The notes under the pieces were generated by a model, which worked only from the letters and a program-made list of their open reading frames with translations, made no database searches and was not told where the DNA came from. Below are positions 17,439 through 27,373 of a DNA stretch of 64,000 nucleotides, piece after piece. The stretch is from assembly GCF_900149705.1 (NCBI RefSeq), contig NZ_LT703001.1:2170001-2234000 (forward strand), in the 5' to 3' direction. The position numbers were made by a program, and so were the translations under genes. Each line of letters begins with the position of its first letter. Positions within the stretch are counted from its first letter, which is position 1. Source of the DNA: Sphingorhabdus sp. Alg231-15 (GTDB taxonomy: Bacteria > Pseudomonadota > Alphaproteobacteria > Sphingomonadales > Sphingomonadaceae).

Positions 17439-17451
17439 TGATGGAATGCAA
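17423..17451 (-). promoter_or_regulatory. Probable promoter of the suf operon
   Basis: On the minus strand, TTGCAT (17451-17446), a 17-base spacer and TAAATA (17428-17423) form a plausible sigma-70 promoter. The -10 falls in the centre of the operator palindrome, so regulator binding would block RNA polymerase. Confidence 0.55.
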
Positions 17452-17464
17452 CTCCTGCCGAGCA

Positions 17465-18307
17465 TTAGGTATCAGAAGTGAGAGGGGGAATATGCCCTTT
17501 TAACAGGCCGCGCTGGTCGATCAGCTTGGCGGTTTCCCCTTCGGCCACCCGCAACTTGGTCGGCGTGGTGCCCGCAAAAAACTTTATCTCGCGAATCATG
17601 TGAGACTGATCGTAAAATGCGTCCTCGAGGGCCAGCAGTTCATCTTCATTTTGTTCGGCATAGGCCCGTGCAGCGCGCAAGGCGCGATACTTACGCGCAA
17701 GATATTTGGGTGCCATGCCATAGAGCTTGTTGACTGTCCGCAATACTTGTCGGGAGCTCTGATCCGATCGCTCCATCAGCGCGCTGACCGGAGGAGATGG
17801 TTCGGATGACAACCAATCATCAACCATATGGGTAAATTGCTGTACCTCCGGTTTGACGCGGTGCCGCAGATCCCGAAAAATCCGGTCGGCCCAGGCGGTC
17901 ATCCCGTCCGCATCATCACAGCCGCGCAACAGTTCCAGGCTTTTGTCAATTTCATTGGTGAAAATTTTCCCTGCCGGCACCGCTTTATCAGCGAAATCTG
18001 CCGCAGATTTCTTGGTCAGCGCTGCCCAGCCCGCGGGCAAAAGGCCGACGCCAAACATCCGAAAAGGCCCTTTCACATCAAAATGCATGGCACCAGTGGA
18101 TGGGCCGACCAACATGCTATCCTTAGCCGGATAGGTTTTTCCGTTGGCAAAACCAAGATCGGCTGTGCCTTCCAATAGGAAACGCAACTGTGCAATGGCG
18201 GCACGTTCATTGTCCGAAAATCTCGGATGCTCAACTTCAAAAAGATAGTAGACCGAGACCAGGTCCCGAACATCTTCTGCAGGAGCGAAATATCTCAAAC
18301 TGACCAA
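17465..18307 (-). CDS. AraC family transcriptional regulator
   Basis: A 280-residue protein. The C-terminal third matches the AraC double helix-turn-helix: VSALMERSDQSSRQVLRTVN for the first HTH, then AYAEQNEDELLALEDAFYDQ and SHMIREIKFFAGTTPTKLR for the second. The N-terminal half resembles the DUF6597-type sensor domain of AraC relatives (LVSVYYLFEVEHPRFSDNER, GPFRMFGVGLLPAGWAAL). The ligand is unknown. The gene is monocistronic, preceded by a minus-strand terminator at 18383-18419 and followed by the suf promoter region on the same strand. Confidence 0.88.
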   Translation of the reverse strand: MVSLRYFAPAEDVRDLVSVYYLFEVEHPRFSDNERAAIAQLRFLLEGTADLGFANGKTYPAKDSMLVGPSTGAMHFDVKGPFRMFGVGLLPAGWAALTKKSAADFADKAVPAGKIFTNEIDKSLELLRGCDDADGMTAWADRIFRDLRHRVKPEVQQFTHMVDDWLSSEPSPPVSALMERSDQSSRQVLRTVNKLYGMAPKYLARKYRALRAARAYAEQNEDELLALEDAFYDQSHMIREIKFFAGTTPTKLRVAEGETAKLIDQRGLLKGHIPPLTSDT

Positions 18308-18382
18308 AGCGAACCCCTTTTAACCGGCTCGGGGGCAAACCGGCATTCCATTGGTTGCACGCTTATAACCAAAAAAAATAGG

Positions 18383-18419
18383 AAAAAAAACTGGCCTGGC
18401 TAATAAAATAGCCAGGCCA
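18383..18419 (-). terminator. Strong Rho-independent terminator downstream of the DUF885 gene
   Basis: A perfect 11-base-pair stem TGGCCTGGCTA (18392-18402) / TAGCCAGGCCA (18409-18419) with loop ATAAAA. On the minus strand it is followed by eight thymines. It lies 158 bases after the DUF885 stop, so the transcript has a long 3' tail, or a small RNA ends here. Confidence 0.9.
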
Positions 18420-18576
18420 TTAAGGAAAAGAAGCCCTTTCTGCGGAATCACCGCAGTCAGAATTCTTAGGGTCGCTTGATTTCCATGCACACAAAACCCT
18501 CTGCCGAGATTGGACAAAATCGACATTTTTTTTGTGATTGTTGACAGTTACGGCCAATAACGCAGTAATTTATGTG

Positions 18577-20412
18577 TCAGCGTGATGCGGCAATCCAGTT
18601 ATTGACCCGCTCTTCCATGATATTCAGGGGAACCGGGCCGCTGCGCAAAATTACGTCATGGAAATCACCCATGGTAAATTTATCGCCCAGCTCTTTCTGC
18701 GATTTGGCGCGCAATTCCATGATTTTGAGCTTGCCGATCATATAGGCCGTCGCTTGACCAGGATAGACAATATACCGCTCTATCGCTTTGCGAATATCAC
18801 TTTCGGGATTGGGGGTGTTATCGGTCAAATATTTGATCGCTTTTTCGCGGCTCCAGCGTTTGTCATGGATGCCGGTATCAACCACCAGACGACAAGCGCG
18901 CCATAGCTCCATGCCAAGACGGCCAAAGTCGGAATAAGGGTCCGTGTAAAAGCCCATATCCTTGCCGAGCTCCTCGGTATAAAGGCCCCAACCTTCCGAA
19001 TAAGCTGTGACACCGCCAAATTTGCGGAATGCAGGGAGATCACCCAATTCGGTCTGAATCGCCAATTGCAAATGGTGGCCCGGCAGCGCCTCATGATAAG
19101 CCAGCGCCTCCAGCTCGGTCTTCGACATGCCTTTCAAATCATAGAGATTGACATAATAAGTGCCCGGCCGTGATCCGTCCGGCGCAGGTCGCTGATAAAA
19201 GGCCTTGCCAGCGGATTTTTCACGAAAAGCCTCCACAGGTTTGATGACGAAAGGGGCCTTCGGCAATGTATTGAAGAATTTCGGCAACTCTTTTTCCATC
19301 TCCGCCAACTTGGCATTGGCCTCCGCGAGATAATCTTCCCGGCTGGTGTGGAAATATTGATCGCTGGTTCTGAGATGCGTGAAAAAGTCCTGCAAACTCC
19401 CTTCAAAACCAACCTTAGCCATGATCTTGCGCATTTCGCCGTGGATACGCGCAACATTGTCGAGGCCGATTTGATGAATCTCATCAGCCGTCAAATCAGT
19501 TGTCGTATAGTTTTTCAGACGCTCGGCATAATAAGCCTTTCCATCCTTGAACCGCCAGACACCATCACCATCAACCGCCATTTTCTGTTGACGCTCCATC
19601 TCGGCGATGAGTTTCTGATAGGCCGGAGCAAGGCTGCCCGTCAGCGCCTGACGGCCTCTTGTAATCAGATCTGCTTTCTCGGCATCTGGAATGGAAAGCG
19701 CATTCACTTTCTTTTTCAAATCAGCGTAAATGGGGGAATCCTCACCCGATTCAAACGGCGCGCCGCTGATGACATTTTTGGCATCATTGATCACATAGGG
19801 GAAAACCCAGTCCGGAACGATAACGCCGTCATTTGCGCGCTCTGCCGATTGTGTGACCAGCGATTCAAAAAAAGGTCCCGACGCATTTAGCCGGCCCACA
19901 TAAGCTTCAGCGTCCGCCTTGTTGGTAACGCGGTGTATATTGATCATGAACGCGGGAATCTGGCTCTGCGCTCCGTTCATCTGATCGAAAATATAGCTGT
20001 TCCGGCGAAACGGAAATGCTTCTTTCGAGCGCGCGGCTCGGGCTTGAAACAACCGATAACTGAGTTTGCTGGCGTCGTTGAGCCGACTCTCGTCAAATTC
20101 CGCTTCCATCACGACCAACGCTTCCTGGCCGCGCTCATATTGCTCAACCTCGGCGACATCACTTGGATCATCCAACTTGCTATAATCCGCATCCTTGATG
20201 CCGCGGAAGGATTTCGAGATTGGCGAGTTGGCTAGCTCAATCTGGTCATAGTCGTCGAAAAAAGCAGACAGGCGCGCATTGACATCACTATCAACATCAA
20301 CCTGTTGGGCCTGCGTTTCCGGAGGAGTGGCACTCGCGCTAGCAACGGTATCACTTTGCGATGAACAGGCCGCTAGCATGACAGTGGTAGCGAGGAGGAC
20401 ATATTTGGTCAT
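18577..20412 (-). CDS. DUF885 family lipoprotein (putative peptidase)
   Basis: A 611-residue protein. ATG 20412 is chosen because it follows AAAGGGAATCGCA and gives a lipoprotein signal (MTKYVLLATTVMLAACSS, lipobox LAAC); the longer frame starts in the promoter region. The conserved block AYHEALPGHHLQLAIQTEL contains the HExxxxHH-type residues of DUF885 proteins, which are regarded as probable zinc peptidases. SEGWGLYTEELGKDMGFY follows as expected. It is probably anchored in the outer membrane facing the periplasm. The substrate is unknown. Confidence 0.87.
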   Translation of the reverse strand: MTKYVLLATTVMLAACSSQSDTVASASATPPETQAQQVDVDSDVNARLSAFFDDYDQIELANSPISKSFRGIKDADYSKLDDPSDVAEVEQYERGQEALVVMEAEFDESRLNDASKLSYRLFQARAARSKEAFPFRRNSYIFDQMNGAQSQIPAFMINIHRVTNKADAEAYVGRLNASGPFFESLVTQSAERANDGVIVPDWVFPYVINDAKNVISGAPFESGEDSPIYADLKKKVNALSIPDAEKADLITRGRQALTGSLAPAYQKLIAEMERQQKMAVDGDGVWRFKDGKAYYAERLKNYTTTDLTADEIHQIGLDNVARIHGEMRKIMAKVGFEGSLQDFFTHLRTSDQYFHTSREDYLAEANAKLAEMEKELPKFFNTLPKAPFVIKPVEAFREKSAGKAFYQRPAPDGSRPGTYYVNLYDLKGMSKTELEALAYHEALPGHHLQLAIQTELGDLPAFRKFGGVTAYSEGWGLYTEELGKDMGFYTDPYSDFGRLGMELWRACRLVVDTGIHDKRWSREKAIKYLTDNTPNPESDIRKAIERYIVYPGQATAYMIGKLKIMELRAKSQKELGDKFTMGDFHDVILRSGPVPLNIMEERVNNWIAASR

Positions 20413-20501
20413 TGCGATTCCCTTTATGGTTATCGCACTGGTATCAGGTCGTTTTCGCGCCGTAAACAATCCACGTAATTTTATTACAAAGTCCCGAAGG
20501 C

Positions 20502-22439
20502 CTATTTGTTCATCCTTCCGTCAACAAGCGTATCGACGACCGTCGGATCTGCGAGCGTGGAAGTATCTCCCAAATTGGCAAAGTCATTTTCGGCAATTTT
20601 GCGCAAGATGCGCCGCATGATTTTGCCGGAGCGGGTTTTAGGAAGGCCGGGCGTAAAGTGGAGATGGTCAGGGGTGGCAATGGGACCAATCTCGGTACGA
20701 ACATGGTTCCTGAGTTCCGCGGCAAACGCATCGCTGGATTCTTCACCAACATTAAGCGTCACATAACAATATATGCCCTGGCCCTTTATGTCGTGCGGAT
20801 AACCAACCACAGCCGCCTCGGCGACCTTGGGGTGCGAGACCAGCGCACTTTCCACTTCTGCCGTACCCATGCGATGGCCGGAGACATTAATCACATCATC
20901 GACTCGGCCGGTAATCCAGTAATAGTCATCATCGTCTCGCCGACAGCCATCACCCGTAAAATATTTGCCCTTGTAGGTCGAAAAATAGGTCTGGATGAAG
21001 CGATCATGGTCTCCGTAAACACTACGTGCCTGGCCTGGCCAGCTCGCTGTGATGCACAGATTGCCGACGGTCGCCCCATCCAGCACTGCGCCTTCACCAT
21101 CAACCAACTGCGGCTGGATACCAAAGAACGGCTTGCCGGCACTGCCCGGCTTCATGCCGTGGGCACCGGGCAATGTCGTGATCATTACGCCACCGGTCTC
21201 GGTCTGCCACCAGGTATCGATAATCGGCGACTTGGCTTCGCCCACAACATCATAATACCAGCGCCAGGCTTCCGGGTTTATCGGTTCGCCCACCGTGCCC
21301 AGCAAGCGAATGGAAGAACGGTCATGCGCTTTGACCGGCTCGTCGCCTTCGCGCATCAAGGCACGGATTGCCGTTGGCGCAGTATAGAAGATATTGACCT
21401 TGTGCTTGGCGACCACTTGCCAAAAACGGCCATGATCGGGATAGTTGGGTACGCCTTCGAACATCACCTCGGTCGCGCCATTTATAAGTGGACCATATAC
21501 TATGTAGCTATGTCCGGTTACCCAGCCAATATCGGCTGAACACCAGAAGACCTCACCCGGCTTATAGTCAAAAACATAGTGGAAGGTCGTGGCCACCCAG
21601 ACTGCATAGCCACCAGTGGTATGGAGCACGCCCTTGGGCTTGCCAGTTGAGCCCGAAGTATAGAGAATGAACAGAGGGTCTTCCGCATTCATGGGTTCGC
21701 ACGGACATGTTGTGGGCACATCCGCTGCAACTTCATGATACCAGTGATCGCGCCCTTCTTTCATCACGATATCACTGCCTGTATGGTTTATCACCAACAC
21801 CGCATCAACGTCCGTGCCATCCTTCTCGAGCGCCGCATCGACATTGCTCTTCAGGGGCACAGCCTTGCCTCCACGCAGCCCCGCATCAGCGCACACCACA
21901 AACTTACTCTCGCAATCTTCAATGCGTCCAGCCAACGCTTCGGGAGAAAAACCGCCAAACACGACCGAGTGGATCGCACCAATGCGGGCGCAAGCCAGCA
22001 TCGCCACCGCACCCTCGACAATCATCGGCATGTAAATGGTCACCCGGTCGCCTTTCTGTACGCCCAGCTTCTTCAGGGCGCCGGCCATCTTGACCACTTC
22101 CGCCAGCAGTTCGGCATAGGTCAGCTTCCGGCTATTGCCAGCAGGATCGTCAGGCTCAAAGATCAACGCCGTGACATCCCCTCGGCCCGCTGCGACATGC
22201 CGATCCACTGCATTGTGACAAATGTTCAGCACACCATCTTCAAACCACTTGATCGATACAGGATCGTAAGACCAGTTCGAAATCGTGCTTGGCACCTGCG
22301 TCCATTCCAGACGCTCCGCCTGCTTGGACCAAAATCCATCAGGGTCCGACAGGCTTTCAGAGTAGAGAGCCTCATAGTCAGACGAGCTCGCATTGGTGTT
22401 GCTGGTCGCCTTGTGATCAGGCTGAATCATATCGCTCAT
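20502..22439 (-). CDS. acs: Acetyl-CoA synthetase
   Basis: A 645-residue AMP-forming acetate-CoA ligase. It contains the AMP-binding motif [19 protein letters not shown] and the core [12 protein letters not shown]. The adenylation hinge is [20 protein letters not shown]. The C-terminal regulatory lysine is in [14 protein letters not shown], the usual acetylation site. ATG 22439 is preceded by CAGGAGAGCAGATA, a strong Shine-Dalgarno sequence. It supplies acetyl-CoA from acetate. It is divergent from the TauD-type dioxygenase gene. Confidence 0.96.
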   Translation of the reverse strand: MSDMIQPDHKATSNTNASSSDYEALYSESLSDPDGFWSKQAERLEWTQVPSTISNWSYDPVSIKWFEDGVLNICHNAVDRHVAAGRGDVTALIFEPDDPAGNSRKLTYAELLAEVVKMAGALKKLGVQKGDRVTIYMPMIVEGAVAMLACARIGAIHSVVFGGFSPEALAGRIEDCESKFVVCADAGLRGGKAVPLKSNVDAALEKDGTDVDAVLVINHTGSDIVMKEGRDHWYHEVAADVPTTCPCEPMNAEDPLFILYTSGSTGKPKGVLHTTGGYAVWVATTFHYVFDYKPGEVFWCSADIGWVTGHSYIVYGPLINGATEVMFEGVPNYPDHGRFWQVVAKHKVNIFYTAPTAIRALMREGDEPVKAHDRSSIRLLGTVGEPINPEAWRWYYDVVGEAKSPIIDTWWQTETGGVMITTLPGAHGMKPGSAGKPFFGIQPQLVDGEGAVLDGATVGNLCITASWPGQARSVYGDHDRFIQTYFSTYKGKYFTGDGCRRDDDDYYWITGRVDDVINVSGHRMGTAEVESALVSHPKVAEAAVVGYPHDIKGQGIYCYVTLNVGEESSDAFAAELRNHVRTEIGPIATPDHLHFTPGLPKTRSGKIMRRILRKIAENDFANLGDTSTLADPTVVDTLVDGRMNK

Positions 22440-22590
22440 TATCTGCTCTCCTGCGGAATGTTTTGTGATCACTAGCAAGATATCTGAAGCCCTTGAAAGC
22501 TATTTTGAGCAATATGATCTAATGGTAGCGATTGCACAGCCAATCATGCTAGCAAAGACCAACAATGAAACGCACTGTGGAGGAGTTGGC

Positions 22591-23451
22591 ATGGCAAGCG
22601 CAGCACAAACATCCGGTATTGATAGCGCTTTTGAAATCCATCCGTTGACCCCGGCTATCGGTGCAGAACTCTCCGGCATTAATCTGTCTGAACCCCTGTC
22701 AGCCGAAATTATCGCTGACATCCGGCAAACTCTTCTCGACAATAAGGTCATTTTCTTTCGTGACCAGAATCTCAATCGGGAACAGCTGCTGCATTTTGCT
22801 AAAAGTTTTGGGGCCCTGGAAATCCATCCCGCCACACCAAAGGATCAACCCAATCCGGAAATTTTGCGCATTGAACATGGCGCAAAAAGCAAGGGCCAGG
22901 AAAATATGTGGCACAGTGATGTCACCTGGCGTACCAAACCATCGCTGGGATCGGTATTGAGCGCTCTCGAAATACCGCCAGTTGGCGGGGATACGCTATT
23001 CGCCAATATGAACCTCGCTTATGAAAAACTACCGCAAGATGTCCGCGAACATATTACCGGCATGACGGCGGTGCATGATATTGCCAGAGTGTTCGCCAAG
23101 CGCCTCAACAAAAAACCGGAAGAGCTGCATGATCAATATCCACCACAGGAACATCCCGTGGTGCGCACCCATCCGGAAACCGGATTGCGAAGTCTTTATG
23201 TCAACAGTGCCTTTACCAGCCATATTGTAGGCATGGATGCAGATGACAGCCAAGAACTGCTAAAAAAACTCTATGCGACAGCCGCCAATCCCGAGATTCA
23301 GTGCCGATTCAAATGGACCAAAGGCGCCATCGCATTTTGGGACAACCGCGCGTCGCAGCATTTTGCTGCATCCGATTATTTCCCGGCCCGCCGCGTCATG
23401 GAGCGCGCCACAATCGCCGGCGATCGGCCTTATTTTTCTGCTGATCACTAG
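22591..23451 (+). CDS. TauD/TfdA family Fe(II)/2-oxoglutarate dioxygenase
   Basis: A 286-residue dioxygenase. ATG 22591 is chosen because it follows GAGGAGTTGGC and gives the normal family length; the open frame begins earlier, inside the acs promoter. The iron ligands are H and D in ENMWHSDVTW and the distal H in WDNRASQHFAASDY, and RRVMERATI carries the 2-oxoglutarate-binding arginine. Such enzymes cleave taurine, alkyl sulfates, phenoxy acids or related compounds, and the specificity cannot be told here. No sulfonate transporter is nearby. Confidence 0.9.
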   Translation: MASAAQTSGIDSAFEIHPLTPAIGAELSGINLSEPLSAEIIADIRQTLLDNKVIFFRDQNLNREQLLHFAKSFGALEIHPATPKDQPNPEILRIEHGAKSKGQENMWHSDVTWRTKPSLGSVLSALEIPPVGGDTLFANMNLAYEKLPQDVREHITGMTAVHDIARVFAKRLNKKPEELHDQYPPQEHPVVRTHPETGLRSLYVNSAFTSHIVGMDADDSQELLKKLYATAANPEIQCRFKWTKGAIAFWDNRASQHFAASDYFPARRVMERATIAGDRPYFSADH

Positions 23452-23583
23452 CGACAAACCGGCCTGCCCTGGCGTGCCGTTGCGATGACGCTACGGAATC
23501 GGTCTGATAAAATGGCTAGTCACGTAACCCTTGCGCGATGACCCCATGACCGATAGTTTTCCCACCACAGGATGAGGGAAACT

Positions 23584-25485
23584 ATGATGCGCAAAGCACT
23601 TTTACTCGCGGTCTGCTCAGCAGCATTGGCCATTTCAGGATGCAGCCAAGACGGTGGATCCGGTGGCTCGGATGCCGACGTCACCAACACCGAATATCCC
23701 GAACAGGTATTCTGGGGCGACACCCATCTCCACACCGACAACAGTATTGACGCATTTGGATTTGGCAACCGGCTCGATGCCGAGGCAGCGTTGCGCTTCG
23801 CCAAAGGCGAGGAGGTGACTGCAACCAAGGGCGAAAAGGCCAAGCTCTCCCGCCCTCTCGACTTTCTGGTTATCGCGGACCATAGCGATGCCGTGGGTGC
23901 GACCAAGGCGCTTTATGAAGCGCCGCGCATTGCACTTTTAGGCAATGATTTCTTGCTCCGCTGGTATGATATGATGCACGAAAGCGACGAAGGTTCACTG
24001 GCGGTCACGGCTGAACTCATCGACGGCGCAGCTGCTGGAACCTTGCCCGAAGGTCTTTTCGACCCGGAAGAATCCGCGGATCGGATCACATCGTTGTGGA
24101 CAGAACATGGCGAGACGCTGGATGAGTATAACGAGCCCGGCAAGTTTACCGCTTTTCATGGCTTTGAATATACGCCCATGCCCGGCGGAGATAATCTGCA
24201 TCGCGTGGTTATGTTCCGTGACGGTGCCGACAAGACTAGCACCATGCTTCCCTTCGCCAGCTTTGACGCCGGCGATCCGGAACAGCTTTGGGCCTATATG
24301 GCGGCCTATGAAAAAAGCACGGGCGGAAAAGTCCTCGCGATCCCGCATAACAGCAATGTGTCGAACGGCCGCATGTTTGCGATGAACAAGCTGGACGGCA
24401 GTCCAATCGATGAAGCCTATATTAAAACGCGCGCTCTGCGCGAGCCAATTGTCGAGGTCACCCAGATTAAGGGCGACAGTGAAAGCCATCCATTCCTCTC
24501 TCCCAATGATGAATTTGCCAATTATGGCGATGCCGGCTGGGACAAATGCAATCTGAGCTGCGGCAAGGATATGCCTCCGGAAAGCTACGGCGGCAGCTAT
24601 GCTCGTGAAGCCTTGAAGCGCGGCCTGGAATTCACACAGAAAATGGGCGCTAATCCATTCAAGTTTGGCATGATCGGTTCAACCGACAGCCATACCTCGC
24701 TGGCCACAGCCGACGAGGATAATTTTTACGGCAAGCACAGCGGCAACGAGATCAACAATAAAGACCGCGCAATGGCGCCGCAAAATCTGGGCACACGCAG
24801 AGGCCGGTTTGGCTGGCACTATCTGTCGAGTGGCTATGCAGCGGTCTGGGCAACCAGTAACACGCGTGAAGCGATTTTTGATGCGATGATGCGCCGCGAA
24901 GTTTATGCAACAACTGGTCCGCGTATGCAGGTGCGTTTCTTTGGCGGTTTTGACTTTGCCGAAGGCGACACCGGTGATCTGGTCAAAACCGGCTATGCCA
25001 AGGGCGTCCCGATGGGAGGCGATCTCACGGGTGGAGACGGGAAGGTCCCCAGCTTCCTCATTTCTGCTCTGATGGACCCTGAAAGCGCCAATCTTGACCG
25101 GATTCAGGTGGTCAAAGGATGGATCGACGCCAGCGGGGAATCCCAGGAGAAAATCTACAATGTCAGCTGGAGCAGCCCTGATGACCGCACGGTGGGCGCA
25201 GACGGAAAGCTGACCACGGTCGGCAATACTGTGGATCTGACCAAGGGCACCTGGGAAAATAGTATCGGCGCACCGGAGCTCATCACATGGTGGCAAGATC
25301 CCGATTTCGATGCGCAGCAAAATGCATTTTACTATGTGCGTGTGCTCGAGATACCAACGCCAACATGGCCGGTTTATGATGCGTTAAAATTCGGCCTCAC
25401 ACTGCCGGACGATGTCATAAAAATCCAGCAGGAACGGGCCTATTCGTCGCCGATCTGGTACACACCTAGCGCTTCAACAAGTTGA
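23584..25485 (+). CDS. DUF3604 family lipoprotein (PHP-like putative phosphoesterase)
   Basis: A 633-residue protein with a lipoprotein signal (MMRKALLLAVCSAALAISGC). ATG 23584 follows GAGGGAAACT; ATG 23572 is possible. The start of the mature domain, FWGDTHLHTDNSIDAFGFG, has the HxH of PHP-type metal sites. Further metal-ligand candidates are VIADHSDAVG, AFHGFEYTP and GSTDSHTSL. DUF3604 proteins are common in sphingomonads and marine bacteria but their substrate is not established. It is followed after 48 bases by a PPIase gene and then HupE, a grouping discussed in the findings. Confidence 0.9.
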   Translation: MMRKALLLAVCSAALAISGCSQDGGSGGSDADVTNTEYPEQVFWGDTHLHTDNSIDAFGFGNRLDAEAALRFAKGEEVTATKGEKAKLSRPLDFLVIADHSDAVGATKALYEAPRIALLGNDFLLRWYDMMHESDEGSLAVTAELIDGAAAGTLPEGLFDPEESADRITSLWTEHGETLDEYNEPGKFTAFHGFEYTPMPGGDNLHRVVMFRDGADKTSTMLPFASFDAGDPEQLWAYMAAYEKSTGGKVLAIPHNSNVSNGRMFAMNKLDGSPIDEAYIKTRALREPIVEVTQIKGDSESHPFLSPNDEFANYGDAGWDKCNLSCGKDMPPESYGGSYAREALKRGLEFTQKMGANPFKFGMIGSTDSHTSLATADEDNFYGKHSGNEINNKDRAMAPQNLGTRRGRFGWHYLSSGYAAVWATSNTREAIFDAMMRREVYATTGPRMQVRFFGGFDFAEGDTGDLVKTGYAKGVPMGGDLTGGDGKVPSFLISALMDPESANLDRIQVVKGWIDASGESQEKIYNVSWSSPDDRTVGADGKLTTVGNTVDLTKGTWENSIGAPELITWWQDPDFDAQQNAFYYVRVLEIPTPTWPVYDALKFGLTLPDDVIKIQQERAYSSPIWYTPSASTS

Positions 25486-25533
25486 CAATATGGTTGCGCG
25501 ACCTGCGCGGCAAATCAGGAGTATCATGCAGAG

Positions 25534-26355
25534 ATGAAATTGCTGAAAGAGCCTCTGGTCCATTTTCTGGGCGGGGCATTGCTGGTTTTTGCATTTTTCT
25601 GGGCCACGGGATCGAATCGCGATCCGGCCGATTATGAGATCACCATCAGTGAGACCGATATCAAGCGGATAAAAGCGGGCTGGGTGCAAAATTTCCGGCG
25701 CGCACCCACTCAGTCTGAACTGGATGGGTTGATCGATCGGGAAATCAGGGAAGAAATCTATTATCGCGAGGCCTTGCGACTTGGACTTGATCGCAATGAT
25801 CCCGTTATCCGTCGCCGCTTGTTCACAAAAATGCGGTTCCTCGACAATGAGGAGATGCTGACCACGGAGCCAACCGATGCGGTTTTGCAGAAATGGCTGG
25901 ATGAACATCCGAAAAAATATGCGCAGTCTTCGCTCTACGATCTGGAACAAATTTATCTTGGGCAACCTGGCATGCGCGATGATGCACGTATCGCCCAGCT
26001 GGTAGACGATTTGAACCAAGGCATAGTTCAACCTGACGATGCTGGGCGACCGATTTCGCTACCCGGTCAACTGCGCGGAGCCGACACTGCAGATATATCC
26101 CGTCAGTTTGGTGAGAAATTCGCAAGTTCCCTGACCGGTCTGGAAACCGATAGCTGGCAAGGACCTGTCCTATCGGGATTCGGCCTGCACCTGGTCAAGA
26201 TCACTGACAAGAAGCCAGGTAAAGCAGCCAGCCTTGAAGATGTTCGCCAACGCGTCACCAATGACTGGCGTGCGGCGCAAACTGAGACCCAGGAAAAGGC
26301 CAGATTGAACAGATATCAAGAGCAATATGATGTGACGGTTGTCGGGCGCCGATGA
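25534..26355 (+). CDS. Membrane-anchored parvulin-type peptidylprolyl isomerase
   Basis: A 273-residue protein with one N-terminal membrane helix (residues about 8-24, VHFLGGALLVFAFFWATG). A SurA/PpiC-like helical region (IDREIREEIYYREALRLGL) follows, then a rotamase-like domain (GLETDSWQGPVLSGFGLHLVKI) that is less conserved than in classical parvulins. The active site would lie in the periplasm and help fold exported proteins. The next gene, a HupE homologue, begins one base after the stop, so a folding role towards the DUF3604 or HupE product is plausible (inference). Confidence 0.85.
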   Translation: MKLLKEPLVHFLGGALLVFAFFWATGSNRDPADYEITISETDIKRIKAGWVQNFRRAPTQSELDGLIDREIREEIYYREALRLGLDRNDPVIRRRLFTKMRFLDNEEMLTTEPTDAVLQKWLDEHPKKYAQSSLYDLEQIYLGQPGMRDDARIAQLVDDLNQGIVQPDDAGRPISLPGQLRGADTADISRQFGEKFASSLTGLETDSWQGPVLSGFGLHLVKITDKKPGKAASLEDVRQRVTNDWRAAQTETQEKARLNRYQEQYDVTVVGRR

Positions 26356-26356
26356 C

Positions 26357-27367
26357 ATGTCGCCCATGAAGTTTTGTCTCTCTGCTCTGGCGCTTGTAAT
26401 CTGCACACTAGTCTCTGTTTCGCCGGCCAGCGCTGATGAACTGCGTCCAGCCTATGTCGAACTGACCCAGCAATCTGAAAACGATTGGCATCTGTTGTGG
26501 AAAGCATCTGAGCGATCGCGGCTGGGCCGATCGGGCGAGATAATTTTGCCCGGCAATTGCGCTCAAATCGGTGAAACGGAAAAGAGATTTGCGGCAACCA
26601 ATGTCATCACCACCCTATCCCTCAAATGCACGGGGTCGATAGCCGGTGAGACTGTTGGATTAAAAGGCCTGGAACTCAGCACCACCGATGCTCTGGTGAG
26701 GATCGCACCGATTGGCGAGGAAACACAAACCCTTCGACTAACACCCAAGGCCCCCGTCGCAACAATCGCACAAAAAGATGAAATTGCTAATGTCGCGTGG
26801 ACCTATACCATCATCGGTATCGAGCATATCGTACTCGGCTTTGACCATCTTCTGTTCGTCCTGGCACTTGTCCTTTTACTGAAAGGCGGATGGCTCGTTG
26901 CAAAAACAGTTACCGCCTTCACCATCGCGCACAGCATAACCCTAATCGGCTCCACGCTCGGCTACCTGTCCCTGCCCTCGCAGCCAGTTGAAGCGATCAT
27001 TGCCTTGTCGATTGTTTTTCTGGCGGTCGAGATTGTCAAAGCACAACGCAATCATGATATCCACGGACCCCGCCTGTCAGAACGTTTCCCGTGGATCGTC
27101 GCTTTTCTGTTCGGGCTGCTGCACGGGTTCGGGTTTGCAGGAGCCCTGGCCGAAATCGGACTGCCACAGGATGATGTCCCGATGGCATTGCTGACTTTCA
27201 ATCTGGGTGTCGAAATTGGTCAGTTGATCATCGTCGCAATCGCCTTTGCGCTCCTCCGATTAATCCGCCACTTTCAGCGGTCATGGTTACAGCCGGTCAA
27301 GACAGCAACCTCTTATGCCATTGGCATCATCGCCACCTATTGGTTCATCGAACGCATGGTCGCTTGA
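26357..27367 (+). CDS. HupE/UreJ family membrane protein
   Basis: A 336-residue protein with a signal peptide (ATG 26366 would start at MKFCLSALALVICTL), a periplasmic domain of about 120 residues, and a C-terminal membrane domain. That domain begins HIVLGFDHLLFVLALVLLL and includes TVTAFTIAHSITLIGSTLGY, the HupE/UreJ-type histidine-rich helices. HupE and UreJ are nickel or cobalt permeases, but the large extracytoplasmic domain is not part of classical HupE. No hydrogenase or urease gene is nearby, so the transported species is unknown. Confidence 0.83.
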   Translation: MSPMKFCLSALALVICTLVSVSPASADELRPAYVELTQQSENDWHLLWKASERSRLGRSGEIILPGNCAQIGETEKRFAATNVITTLSLKCTGSIAGETVGLKGLELSTTDALVRIAPIGEETQTLRLTPKAPVATIAQKDEIANVAWTYTIIGIEHIVLGFDHLLFVLALVLLLKGGWLVAKTVTAFTIAHSITLIGSTLGYLSLPSQPVEAIIALSIVFLAVEIVKAQRNHDIHGPRLSERFPWIVAFLFGLLHGFGFAGALAEIGLPQDDVPMALLTFNLGVEIGQLIIVAIAFALLRLIRHFQRSWLQPVKTATSYAIGIIATYWFIERMVA

Positions 27368-27373
27368 TACAGT

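Noticed and set aside
18320-18526. 68-codon minus-strand frame downstream of DUF885
   Set aside because: It reads through the terminator stem and poly-T tract, so it is a by-product of the noncoding 3' region.
22440-22590. Longer N-terminus of the TauD-type dioxygenase
   Set aside because: It overlaps the acs start region on the other strand and has no Shine-Dalgarno sequence, whereas ATG 22591 has GAGGAG.
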